From NCBI RefSeq assembly GCF_001513965.1, contig NZ_KQ948026.1, positions 1-64,000 of the forward strand: a DNA stretch of 64,000 bases, written 5' to 3'. Positions 1-7,704 of the stretch are shown piece after piece. The notes beneath the pieces are model-generated. The model searched no databases, was not told where the DNA came from, and was given only the letters and a program-made list of their open reading frames with translations. Made by a program: the position numbers and the translations under genes. The DNA is from Streptomyces cellostaticus (GTDB taxonomy: Bacteria; Actinomycetota; Actinomycetes; Streptomycetales; Streptomycetaceae). Positions within the stretch are counted from its first letter, which is position 1. Each line of letters opens with the position of its first letter.

Positions 1-9
1 ATCTAGTAC

Positions 10-205
10 TGGCGGAAATCGCTGAATCGCCGCGCGTCGGCGCACGTCTGGCGGAAACCGCTTCCCGTCCTGTGGAGAGGCTGTGCGACCGGGCCGGAAC
101 AATGCCTCGGTAAGTTCTTGCACATCTCGTCCGAAAGCCCTTCCCCCAGCTGAAACACGTGTGATTAGGTGAGCCGCGCCACTTAGGGGAGTGGCGGAAA
201 TTGTG
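10..205 (+). repeat. Three copies of TGGCGGAAA motif upstream of solute-binding protein gene
   Basis: TGGCGGAAATCGCT (10-23) and TGGCGGAAACCGCT (49-62) are near-identical direct repeats 39 bp apart, and a third, weaker copy TGGCGGAAATTGTG starts at 192. The second copy contains the inverted repeat GCGG-AAA-CCGC. No gene is visible in 1-250. A small hairpin (CGCCACT 177-183 pairing with AGTGGCG 190-196) lies 55 bp before the start codon. A protein-binding role is inference. Confidence 0.4.
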
Positions 206-250
206 CTGGGCCAGGGGTAGGGCCTTGGCGGGCCTGGGGAGGGCACCACC

Positions 251-1810
251 ATGCGATCTGTTCGCATGCGCATTCTCGTGACGCTGCTCGTACTCGCCGT
301 CGTGGGTATCGGCGGCTGGCAGTTGCTGCCGTCACAGGAGAACAAGAACAAGACCATCACGGTCGGGACGACGGACGCCGTCACGTCGCTGGACCCGGCC
401 GGCGCCTACGACGCCGGTTCCTGGGCACTGTTCAGCAACGTCTTCCAGTCGCTGCTCACCTTCGAGCCGGACGGTGTCGAGCCGGTCCCGGACGCGGCGA
501 AGAGCTGCGGCTTCCAGGGCAGCGGCCTCAAGACGTACCAGTGCACGCTGCGCGAGGGCATCACGTTCCCGAGCGGACGCAAGATGACCGCCGAGGACGT
601 GAAGTACTCCTTCGACCGGGTCAAGAAGATCGACTCCGATGTCGGCCCGGCGCCCCTGTTCTCCACCCTCGGCTCGGTGACCGCCGACAACGCGACGACG
701 GTCACCTTCCATCTGTCGTCCTCGGACGCCACCTTCCCGCTGAAGGTCGCCACCGGCGCCGGTTCGATCGTCGACAAGGACAAGTACCCGGCCGGCGCCC
801 TGCGCAAGGACTCCGGGGTCGACGGCACCGGCCCGTACACGCTGACGTCCTACACGAAGGACAAGAAGGCCGACCTCGCGCCGTACAAGAGCTACCAGGG
901 CTACCTGAGCGGCACCGGACGCCCCGTCGAGCTGCGGTACTACGCCGACGCGCAAAAGCTCAGCAGCGCCTGGCAGGACAAGGAGGTCGACGTCGCCACG
1001 CGGACGCTGCCGCCGAGCATGCAGGCCGAGCTGAACCCGAGCGACCCGAACCAGCGCGTCACCGAGTCCGACAGCCCCGAGACCCGCAACCTCTACCTGA
1101 ACACCCGCGCGAACTCCCCGCTGCACGACGTGCGCGTGCGCCGCGCCATGGCCTGGCTGGTCAACCGCGAGGAGCTGGCCGCCACGGTGTACAAGGGCAC
1201 GGTCGACCCGCTGTACTCGCTGATCCCGGCCGGCATCACCGGCCACACCACGTCCTTCTTCGACACCTACCCGACGCAGAGCGTCAAGAAGGCGCGGGAG
1301 CTGCTCACCCAGGCCGGGGTGACCCTGCCGGTGCGCTTCACCTTCGGCTACGGCAAGAAGCGCGGCTCCGGTGCGGAGGAGGCCGCGGCGCTGAAGAAGC
1401 AGCTGGAGGCGGGCGGCCTGTTCAAGGTGGACGTCCAGGGCTACGAGTGGACCGACTTCCAGAAGCGCTGGGCCGCCGGGAAGATGGACGCGTGGGCGGT
1501 CGGCTGGGTGGGCGACTACCCCGACGCGGACACCTTCGGCTCCCCGCTCGTCGGCACCGGCTCCACGTTGAGCACCGGCTACAGCAACAAGGTCGTCGAC
1601 AGCCTCATCCTGGACAGCCAGCAGTACCCCGACCGCAGCCGGGCGGCCAACGACTTCCGTGACATCCAGGCGGACGTGGCGGCCGACGTGCCGCTGATCC
1701 CGCTGTGGCAGCGCAAGGAGTACGTGGTCAGCGTCGAGGACGTCGGCGGCGGCCAGTACCTCACGGACGCCACGGGTGTCTTCCGCCTGTGGCGCCTGAA
1801 CTGGATCTGA
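251..1810 (+). CDS. ABC transporter substrate-binding protein, family 5 (peptide/nickel type)
   Basis: A 519-residue extracytoplasmic solute-binding protein of the SBP_bac_5 (oligopeptide/dipeptide/nickel) family. The N-terminus has a basic MRSVRMR stretch and one hydrophobic segment (about residues 8-24). There is no cysteine in a lipobox, so it appears to be a signal-anchor or cleaved secreted protein rather than the usual lipoprotein. The family core follows, from TVGTTDAVTSLDP through LREGITFPSGRKMTAEDVKY, with conserved NLYLNTR and VRRAMAWLVNRE stretches. Two cysteines (SCGF and QCTL, around residues 86 and 98) could form a disulfide. The ATG is preceded by GGGGAGGG at good spacing. No permease or ATPase gene is adjacent in the window, so it may be an orphan or its partners lie to the left. 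Substrate unknown. Confidence 0.85.
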   Translation: MRSVRMRILVTLLVLAVVGIGGWQLLPSQENKNKTITVGTTDAVTSLDPAGAYDAGSWALFSNVFQSLLTFEPDGVEPVPDAAKSCGFQGSGLKTYQCTLREGITFPSGRKMTAEDVKYSFDRVKKIDSDVGPAPLFSTLGSVTADNATTVTFHLSSSDATFPLKVATGAGSIVDKDKYPAGALRKDSGVDGTGPYTLTSYTKDKKADLAPYKSYQGYLSGTGRPVELRYYADAQKLSSAWQDKEVDVATRTLPPSMQAELNPSDPNQRVTESDSPETRNLYLNTRANSPLHDVRVRRAMAWLVNREELAATVYKGTVDPLYSLIPAGITGHTTSFFDTYPTQSVKKARELLTQAGVTLPVRFTFGYGKKRGSGAEEAAALKKQLEAGGLFKVDVQGYEWTDFQKRWAAGKMDAWAVGWVGDYPDADTFGSPLVGTGSTLSTGYSNKVVDSLILDSQQYPDRSRAANDFRDIQADVAADVPLIPLWQRKEYVVSVEDVGGGQYLTDATGVFRLWRLNWI

Positions 1811-2557
1811 TCAGCCGGCCCCGTCCCGCCGCGCCTTGCTGTTCGGATCCGGCAGTGCCTTCGTCATCCCCGGCAGGAAGTCCGTGAACAGTTCATGGAC
1901 TTCCAGGACCAGCGGGCGCAGCACCCGGAAGCGGGCCAGGGCGACTCCGCGGGCGGTCAGCCGTGCCCCCCGGCGCGCCAGCCGGTAGCTGCGCTCGTAG
2001 CCCTCGGTGCGGTCGAACACCCAGTACAGGACCAGACCCATCTGCGAGAGCCACATCAACTCCGGGAGGACGTCCCGCAGTTCGGCCGCCACCTTGGACT
2101 TGGAGCCGGCCAGCAGCTCGCGGTGGACGCTGATGGCCTGCTCGCGGGCGTGCTCGCTCTCCGGGGAGAAGGGGCTGAGCGGGCTGTCGGGGTCGGCGGC
2201 GTTCTTGAAGAACTGGACCGCGAACTCGTGGTACGGCCTGGCGATGTCCAGCCACGCGGTCAGTACGCCCGCGAGCCGCGCCTCCAGGTCGGTCTCCCGG
2301 TCCAGGATCTCCCGGACCGCCACCCGGTGCTCGGCGGCGATCCGGTCGTAGAACCCCTGGATCAGGTGCTCCTTGCCCTCGAAGTAGTAGTAGGCGTTCC
2401 CGACGGAGACCCCGGCCTCCTTGGCGATGGCCCGCATCGTCGTCTTGTCGTAGCCGCGCTCCTGGAACAGCCGCATCGCGGTCTCCAGGATCAGCGCGCG
2501 GGTCTGCTCGGACTTGGTCTTGGGGTCGGCCTCGGGGCCGTCGTTCTTCGCGGGCAC
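1811..2557 (-). CDS. TetR family transcriptional regulator
   Basis: 248 residues. The N-terminal TetR helix-turn-helix is clear at about residues 20-70 (TMRAIAKEAGVSVGNAYYYF followed by GKEHLIQGFYD). The C-terminal ligand domain is alpha-helical and divergent. The gene lies 9 bp downstream of the DCC-family gene and is the last of an apparent three-gene operon. That operon's promoter carries two 14-bp palindromes typical of TetR sites, so autoregulation is likely (inference). The stop codon directly abuts the convergent stop of the substrate-binding protein gene at 1810/1811, inside the palindrome CTGATCAG. There is therefore no room for a terminator between the two genes. Confidence 0.9.
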   Translation of the reverse strand: MPAKNDGPEADPKTKSEQTRALILETAMRLFQERGYDKTTMRAIAKEAGVSVGNAYYYFEGKEHLIQGFYDRIAAEHRVAVREILDRETDLEARLAGVLTAWLDIARPYHEFAVQFFKNAADPDSPLSPFSPESEHAREQAISVHRELLAGSKSKVAAELRDVLPELMWLSQMGLVLYWVFDRTEGYERSYRLARRGARLTARGVALARFRVLRPLVLEVHELFTDFLPGMTKALPDPNSKARRDGAG

Positions 2558-2566
2558 GGGAGGAGC

Positions 2567-3079
2567 CTAACCAGTGGCGCAGGCACCGTCGGAGCAGGAG
2601 GGCGGGTGGTAACTCCAGCCCGTACCGGGGTGGTACGACCACCCGTCCGCACGCCGGTACGTCTGCCCGCCCCACTGTCCGCTCCGCCCCTGCACACCCC
2701 GCCACTTCGCGGCCGCCAGCACCGCGCCCCGGGCCAGCCGGGCCCCGGCCGGGGTGCTCAGCTTGTGGGCCAGCGGGCGGTGTTCGCGCAGGGCCCACAG
2801 CACGACGATCCAGGCGCGGGAGGCCTGGTAGACCTGTCCCGCGTCACCGATCACGGTGACCTCGTCCAGGGTGGTGGCGTGGTCGAGCCCCGGGAAGCGC
2901 CTGCGCGCCTGTGCCGACCCGGCCGGCACCAGCTCCAGCGGCACCAGCTGCGACTGCCGTGCGAGCCAGTCGCGCAGGTGGGTGCAGAGGGCGCACTCGG
3001 CGTCGTACAGGACGGTGAGCCCGCGGACCGGGACGCCGGCGGCGCCCCGGTCCGGTGCCGCGGTGGTCACGGCGCTCAC
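2567..3079 (-). CDS. DCC (DUF393) family thiol-disulfide oxidoreductase-like protein
   Basis: 170 residues from a GTG start that overlaps the upstream gene's stop by 4 bp (GTGA), which indicates translational coupling. It shows the family signature LYDAECALC near residue 24-32 (DxxCxxC), characteristic of DUF393/DCC1-like thioredoxin-fold proteins, and the later RAWIVVLWAL helix. The C-terminus carries an unusual tail with a duplicated GWSYHP unit and a final SCSDGAC cysteine pair. The substrate and physiological role of this family are not established. Context (membrane protein upstream, TetR downstream) suggests a stress- or redox-responsive unit, which is inference. Confidence 0.8.
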   Translation of the reverse strand: MSAVTTAAPDRGAAGVPVRGLTVLYDAECALCTHLRDWLARQSQLVPLELVPAGSAQARRRFPGLDHATTLDEVTVIGDAGQVYQASRAWIVVLWALREHRPLAHKLSTPAGARLARGAVLAAAKWRGVQGRSGQWGGQTYRRADGWSYHPGTGWSYHPPSCSDGACATG

Positions 3080-3483
3080 GCCCCGACCGTCGGCGGGACC
3101 CAGCCCTGCGGCGGCACCGGCGGCTGCTGCTCGCGCTCCATGATCCCGCGCCGCCGGATCTTGTTGAGCACGTACACGTTGCCCAGGTGCATCACGCCGA
3201 GCACCAGCAGCACCACGCCCAGCTTGGTCGACAGGGCCTCGAAGATGCCGCGGGTGTCCTCGATCGTCTCGTCCCCGCTCAGGTACAAGGCCACGAACCC
3301 CAGGTTGACCAGGTAGAAGCCGACCACCAGGAGGTGGTTGACGGCGTCGGCGAGCTTCTCGTTGCCGTGCAGCACGTCGGCGAGGAAGATCCGGCCGTTG
3401 CGGCTGAGCGTGCGGGCCACCCAGATGGTCAGCCCGATGCTGACGACCAGGTAGATGACGTAGGCGATGACGGTGCGGTCCAT
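3076..3483 (-). CDS. Small three-helix membrane protein of TetR-controlled operon
   Basis: 135 residues beginning MDRTVIAYVIYLVVSIGLTI. Three hydrophobic segments are visible, at roughly residues 5-25, 50-70 and 92-112. There is a basic stretch NKIRRRG after the third and a short proline-rich tail (QQPPVPPQGWVPP). I do not recognise a named family beyond conserved actinobacterial integral membrane protein. It is the first gene of the operon with the DCC protein (4-bp GTGA overlap) and TetR. The start sits just downstream of twin palindromic operators at 3497-3510 and 3542-3555. Confidence 0.75.
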   Translation of the reverse strand: MDRTVIAYVIYLVVSIGLTIWVARTLSRNGRIFLADVLHGNEKLADAVNHLLVVGFYLVNLGFVALYLSGDETIEDTRGIFEALSTKLGVVLLVLGVMHLGNVYVLNKIRRRGIMEREQQPPVPPQGWVPPTVGA

Positions 3484-3496
3484 GCCCCACCCCTTC

Positions 3497-3555
3497 TTGA
3501 ACGCGTTCAAAACGCTGACAGGACTGACTGTAGACCTGTTTTTGAACGTGTTCAA
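3497..3555 (-). promoter_or_regulatory. Twin TetR-type operators TTGAACGCGTTCAA and TTGAACGTGTTCAA
   Basis: TTGAACGCGTTCAA (3497-3510) is a perfect palindrome, and TTGAACGTGTTCAA (3542-3555) is the same with one central change. Centres are 45 bp apart and flank the promoter of the membrane protein-DCC-TetR operon. Symmetric operators of this length are typical of TetR dimers. The regulator is inferred to be the TetR encoded at the end of the same operon. Confidence 0.75.
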
Positions 3556-3581
3556 CTCAAAAGGGGGGGAGGGCCTGGGCC

Positions 3582-3992
3582 TCAGCCCCTGCGCCCGAGT
3601 TCCGCCCGCTTGGTGTAGTCCGTGAAGCCGAGGACGTTTCCCCAGGGGTCGGCAATCTCCACCGTCCAGCCGGTGGCGCCCTGGAACACCTCGTCCAGCG
3701 GGGCGATGCCGGCCGCGGCCAGCTTCCGCGCCGCCGCCCGCGCGTCCGGCACCTCCAGCCAGATGTGCGGAGAGGGCCAGGGCGGGGTCCGGTGCCCCAG
3801 CGTCTCCTCCAGCTGCAGGAGGATCCCGGGCATCTCGCCCCCGACCCTCAGGAGCGCGAGCCCGCCCTCGTCCCACCGGAACCCCAGGATGAACCCGGCC
3901 CGTTCGTAGAAGCCGACGGCCTCATCGAGGTCACCGACGGGCAGCAGCACGTTGTCGAACCCGAGCAGCTCGTACGACTCTTCGTCTGACAT
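3582..3992 (-). CDS. VOC family protein (glyoxalase/bleomycin-resistance fold)
   Basis: 136 residues with the beta-alpha-beta-beta-beta pattern of the vicinal oxygen chelate superfamily. Module 1 starts LLGFDNVLLPVGDLDEAVGF, and module 2 contains SPHIWLEVPDARAAARKLAA and ends at DPWGNVLGFTDY, the usual C-terminal signature. Which metal ligands are present is uncertain, and substrate cannot be assigned. The ATG at 3992 lacks a Shine-Dalgarno sequence. TAATGT lies 6 nt before it on the minus strand, so the transcript may be leaderless. Transcribed on its own, downstream of the sdh terminator. Confidence 0.8.
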   Translation of the reverse strand: MSDEESYELLGFDNVLLPVGDLDEAVGFYERAGFILGFRWDEGGLALLRVGGEMPGILLQLEETLGHRTPPWPSPHIWLEVPDARAAARKLAAAGIAPLDEVFQGATGWTVEIADPWGNVLGFTDYTKRAELGRRG

Positions 3993-4029
3993 GGCGTCAC
4001 ATTAGGGCCGGAGGGTGCCGGAAGCCGTG

Positions 4030-4080
4030 AAAAACGCCCGAGGGCCCTGCTTCCGGAGGATCGGAAGCAGGGCCCTCGGG
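4030..4080 (-). terminator. Rho-independent terminator of the sdh operon
   Basis: A perfect 19-bp stem (4037-4055 with 4062-4080) with a 6-nt loop is followed on the minus strand by TTTTT (4030-4034). It lies 15 bp after the sdhB stop codon. Confidence 0.92.
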
Positions 4081-4094
4081 CCGGATCGGGACGA

Positions 4095-4856
4095 TCAGTA
4101 GCGACGCGTGATCAGCGCACGCTTCACTTCCTGGATCGCCTTCGTGACCTCGATACCGCGCGGGCAGGCGTCCGTGCAGTTGAAGGTCGTGCGGCAGCGC
4201 CAGACGCCGTCACGGTCGTTGAGGATCTCCAGGCGCTGCTCGCCCGCCTCGTCACGCGAGTCGAAGATGAAGCGATGCGCGTTGACGATGGCGGCCGGGC
4301 CGAAGTACTGGCCGTCGTTCCAGAAGACCGGGCACGAGGACGTGCACGCGGCGCAGAGGATGCACTTCGTCGTGTCGTCGAAGCGCTCGCGGTCCTCGGC
4401 GGACTGCAGCCGCTCGCGCGTCGGCTCGTTCGTGTCCTTGGTGACCAGGAACGGCATGACGTCCCGGTACGCCTGGAAGAACGGCTCCATGTCCACGACC
4501 AGGTCCTTGAGGACCGTCAGGCCCTTGATGGGCTCGACCGTGATCGGCTTCTCGGGGTTGATGTCCTTGATCAGCGTCTTGCACGCCAGGCGGTTCTTGC
4601 CGTTGATCCGCATGGCGTCGGAGCCGCAGATGCCGTGCGCGCAGGAACGGCGGAAGGTGAGGGTGCCGTCGACGTCCCACTTGATCTTGTGAAGACCGTC
4701 GAGGACACGCTCCTTCGGGTCGATTTCCAGCTGGAAGTCTTCCCACGTCGCCTCGGCCGAGACCTCCGGGTTGAAGCGGCGGACCCGGAAGGTGACGGTG
4801 ATGTAGGGAGAGGCCGCGGCCTCCGCCTCCACCTTGTCCAGAACAGGAGTTGCCAT
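4095..4856 (-). CDS. sdhB: Succinate dehydrogenase iron-sulfur subunit SdhB
   Basis: 253 residues. It passes electrons from the SdhA flavin to quinone in respiratory complex II. The N-terminal plant-type ferredoxin domain contains SCAHGICGSDAM plus a later cysteine in NRLACKT (2Fe-2S). The C-terminal domain contains CILCAACTSSCP and NCTDACPRGI, which supply the 4Fe-4S and 3Fe-4S ligands. Length is normal for the family. The ATG overlaps the sdhA stop by one base (TGATG), so the two are translationally coupled. Last gene of sdhCDAB and followed by a strong terminator. Confidence 0.97.
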   Translation of the reverse strand: MATPVLDKVEAEAAASPYITVTFRVRRFNPEVSAEATWEDFQLEIDPKERVLDGLHKIKWDVDGTLTFRRSCAHGICGSDAMRINGKNRLACKTLIKDINPEKPITVEPIKGLTVLKDLVVDMEPFFQAYRDVMPFLVTKDTNEPTRERLQSAEDRERFDDTTKCILCAACTSSCPVFWNDGQYFGPAAIVNAHRFIFDSRDEAGEQRLEILNDRDGVWRCRTTFNCTDACPRGIEVTKAIQEVKRALITRRY

Positions 4857-6610
4857 CAGTACTTACGCTCCATCGGCTGGTAGCGGGTCTGGACGACCGG
4901 CTTGTAGTCGAGACGGACGGTTTCCGAGCCGTCGGCGCCGACCTCGCGGTACGCCATCGTGTGGCGCATGAAGTTGACGTCGTCGCGGTTCGGGTAGTCC
5001 TCGCGGTAGTGACCGCCGCGGGACTCCTTGCGGGCCAGGGCAGACACCGCCATGACCTCGGCCAGCTCGAGCAGGTTGCCCAGCTCGATCGCCTCCAGCA
5101 GGTCCGTGTTGAACCGCTTGCCCTTGTCCTGGATCGCCACGTTCTTGTAGCGCTCGCGCAGCTCGGCGATCTTCTCGACGGCCGTCTTGATCGTCTGCTC
5201 GGTGCGGAACACCATGACGTTGGCGTCCATGGTCTCCTGCAGCTCACGGCGGATCGTGGCCACCCGCTCGTTGCCGGTGGAGTTGCGCAGCTGCTCGATC
5301 TGCTCGACGACGAGCGACTCCGGGTTCTCCGGCAGCTCGACGAAGTCGGCCTTCTGGGAGTACTCGGCGGCGGCGATGCCCGCACGGCGGCCGAACACGT
5401 TGATGTCCAGCAGCGAGTTGGTGCCCAGGCGGTTGGCGCCGTGCACCGACACACAGGCGACCTCGCCGGCCGCGTACAGACCGGGGACGACGGTGGTGTT
5501 GTCCGAGAGGACCTCACCCTCGACGTTCGTCGGGATGCCGCCCATCGCGTAGTGCGCGGTGGGCTGGATCGGGATCGGGTCCGTGTAGGGCTCGATGCCG
5601 AGGTAGGTGCGCGCGAACTCCGTGATGTCCGGGAGCTTGGCGTCCAGCTGCTCCGGCGGGAGGTGCGTCAGGTCCAGGTAGACGTGGTCGCCCTCGGGAC
5701 CGCAGCCGCGGCCCTCACGGATCTCCGTGTAGATGGAGCGGGAGACGACGTCACGGGACGCGAGGTCCTTCATGACGGGCGCGTACTTCTCCATGAAGCG
5801 CTCGCCGTCCTTGTTGCGGAGGATGCCGCCCTCACCACGGGCGCCCTCCGTCAGCAGGATGCCCATGCGCCAGATGCCGGTCGGGTGGAACTGGAAGAAC
5901 TCCATGTCCTCCAGCGGCAGACCCCGGCGGTAGCAGGCCGCCTGGCCGTCACCGGTGAGGGTGTGCGCGTTGGAGGTCACCTTGAAGAACTTGCCGGTGC
6001 CGCCGGAGGCGTAGATGACCGCCTTCGCCTGGAAGACGTGGATCTCGCCGGTGGCCAGCTCGTACGCCACCACACCGGAGGACTTCTTGACGCCGTCGAC
6101 CTCGGTGATCAGCTGGTCCAGGACGTAGAACTCGTTGAAGAACTCCACGCCCTCCTTGACGCAGTTCTGGTACAGCGTCTGGAGGATCATGTGGCCGGTA
6201 CGGTCCGCGGCGTAGCAGGACCGGCGGACGGGCGCCTCGCCGTGGTTACGGCTGTGACCGCCGAAGCGCCGCTGGTCGATCGTCCCGTCGGGCGTCCGGT
6301 TGAACGGCAGGCCCATCTTCTCCAGGTCGAGGACGGCGTCGATGGCCTCCTTCGCCAGGATCTCGGCGGCGTCCTGGTCGACCAGGTAGTCACCGCCCTT
6401 GACCGTGTCGAAGGTGTGCCACTCCCAGTTGTCCTCCTCCACGTTGGCCAGCGCGGCGGCCATGCCGCCCTGCGCGGCGCCCGTGTGGGAGCGGGTGGGG
6501 TAGAGCTTGGTGAGCACCGCGGTGCGGCTGCGCTTCGTGGACTCGATGGCCGCGCGCATGCCCGCGCCACCGGCGCCGACGATGACGGTGTCGTACTTGT
6601 GGATCTTCAT
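4856..6610 (-). CDS. sdhA: Succinate dehydrogenase flavoprotein subunit SdhA
   Basis: 584 residues. It oxidises succinate to fumarate, with covalent FAD. The Rossmann motif VIVGAGGAGMRAAIEST is at residues 10-26. The FAD-linking histidine region TRSHTGAAQGG is near residue 40, and the substrate-site stretches are FQFHPTGI and ARGEGGILRN. The C-terminal fumarate-reductase domain ends YQPMERKY. Length is typical for an actinobacterial enzyme. The start lies 19 bp after the sdhD stop, in an operon with sdhC, sdhD and sdhB. Confidence 0.98.
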   Translation of the reverse strand: MKIHKYDTVIVGAGGAGMRAAIESTKRSRTAVLTKLYPTRSHTGAAQGGMAAALANVEEDNWEWHTFDTVKGGDYLVDQDAAEILAKEAIDAVLDLEKMGLPFNRTPDGTIDQRRFGGHSRNHGEAPVRRSCYAADRTGHMILQTLYQNCVKEGVEFFNEFYVLDQLITEVDGVKKSSGVVAYELATGEIHVFQAKAVIYASGGTGKFFKVTSNAHTLTGDGQAACYRRGLPLEDMEFFQFHPTGIWRMGILLTEGARGEGGILRNKDGERFMEKYAPVMKDLASRDVVSRSIYTEIREGRGCGPEGDHVYLDLTHLPPEQLDAKLPDITEFARTYLGIEPYTDPIPIQPTAHYAMGGIPTNVEGEVLSDNTTVVPGLYAAGEVACVSVHGANRLGTNSLLDINVFGRRAGIAAAEYSQKADFVELPENPESLVVEQIEQLRNSTGNERVATIRRELQETMDANVMVFRTEQTIKTAVEKIAELRERYKNVAIQDKGKRFNTDLLEAIELGNLLELAEVMAVSALARKESRGGHYREDYPNRDDVNFMRHTMAYREVGADGSETVRLDYKPVVQTRYQPMERKY

Positions 6611-6629
6611 GTTTCTCGCAGCCCCGTGC

Positions 6630-7124
6630 CTAGCGGATGTTCGGGTCGAAGGTGAAGATCACCAGCGTGCCCAGCAGGATGGTGAACACCGTGGCGGTGT
6701 AGAGCAGGCCCTTGAGCCACAGCCGGGTGTTCGCGCGCTCCGCGTAGTCATTGATGACCGTGCGCAGGCCGTTCGCGCCGTGCAGCATCGCGAGCCACAG
6801 CATCAGCAGGTCCCAGACCTGCCAGAACGGGGAGGCCCAGCGGCCGGCCACGAAGGCGAAGCCGATCTTGGAGACGCCACCGTCCAGCACCAGCTGGATC
6901 AGCAGGTGGCCGAGGACGAGGACGACCAGCACGATGCCGGACAGGCGCATGAACAGCCATGCGGCCATCTCGAAGTTGCCCCGGGTCGAGCGCGGGGTCT
7001 TCTTGGTGCGCTTGCGCGGCGCCTCGATGAGCGGGGCCGGGTTGTCGACGTCGTAGACGGGGGCGCCCTCGACGGGGCCGACGCCGGACGCGGTGGTTTC
7101 AGTCGTGACGGTGTTGTTTGACAT
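6630..7124 (-). CDS. sdhD: Succinate dehydrogenase membrane anchor subunit SdhD
   Basis: 164 residues. A hydrophilic N-terminal extension of about 50 residues (including RKRTKKTPRSTRGNFE) precedes three transmembrane segments. The segment around residue 114 has the anchor signature MLHGANGLRTVINDY, which carries a candidate haem-ligand histidine. The partner subunit SdhC has the same HxxNGLR motif. Start ATG at 7124 is 8 bp after the sdhC stop. Confidence 0.93.
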   Translation of the reverse strand: MSNNTVTTETTASGVGPVEGAPVYDVDNPAPLIEAPRKRTKKTPRSTRGNFEMAAWLFMRLSGIVLVVLVLGHLLIQLVLDGGVSKIGFAFVAGRWASPFWQVWDLLMLWLAMLHGANGLRTVINDYAERANTRLWLKGLLYTATVFTILLGTLVIFTFDPNIR

Positions 7125-7132
7125 CGTGGGCC

Positions 7133-7513
7133 TCAGCTCCCGAACAGAACACGAGCGGCGTGGCCGAGGACGGGGTAGAGCGCCCCGGCCATGAGGACGA
7201 CCCAGACACCGACGACGGTCCAGAGCATCTGCTTCTGGTAGCGCGGGCCCTTCGACCAGAAGTCGACGGCGATGACGCGCAGACCGTTGAGCGCGTGGAA
7301 GAGGATGGCGGCGACGAGGCCGTACTCCAGCAGCGCGACGATCGGGGTCTTGTACGTGGCTACGACCTTGTCGTAGTCCGCGGGGGAGACACGCACGAGT
7401 GCGGTGTCCAGCACGTGAACGAACAGGAAGAAGAAGATGAGGACGCCGGTGACTCGATGAGCCACCCAGGACCACATTCCTTCCCGGCCGCGGTACAGCG
7501 TTCCAGCCGGCAC
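7133..7513 (-). CDS. sdhC: Succinate dehydrogenase cytochrome b556 subunit SdhC
   Basis: 126 residues with three membrane helices. It begins MPAGTLYRGREGMWSWVAHR, typical of the SdhC family (S/W-x-HR at the quinone site), followed by VTGVLIFFFLFVHVLDTAL. The second helix contains ILFHALNGLRVIAVDF with a probable haem-ligand histidine. The GTG start is preceded on the minus strand by GGAGGG at 7-nt spacing. It is the first gene of the sdhCDAB operon, with the promoter within 7514-7700. Confidence 0.94.
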   Translation of the reverse strand: MPAGTLYRGREGMWSWVAHRVTGVLIFFFLFVHVLDTALVRVSPADYDKVVATYKTPIVALLEYGLVAAILFHALNGLRVIAVDFWSKGPRYQKQMLWTVVGVWVVLMAGALYPVLGHAARVLFGS

Positions 7514-7704
7514 GGAAGAACCCTCCGGGAGCGGGGCTTAGGGCCGCGCCGGCTTCACTGTCGGTCGGGCCCGGCCGGGTACGGTCCACCGGCCCTCAGC
7601 ATCGTATCCATGCGGTGCGCTGCCGCTTACGGGGGGCCTGGCTGTGTGATCAAACTGGCATCGGATGGGCTATTGCCTTGCGGCTAGTGGGGTGGGGTGT
7701 CCTG

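Noticed and set aside
4850..6655. 601-codon open frame on the plus strand opposite sdhA
   Set aside because: Composition (Val, Asp, Arg, Leu-rich without domains) is the usual antisense shadow of a GC-rich gene; sdhA motifs on the minus strand are unambiguous.
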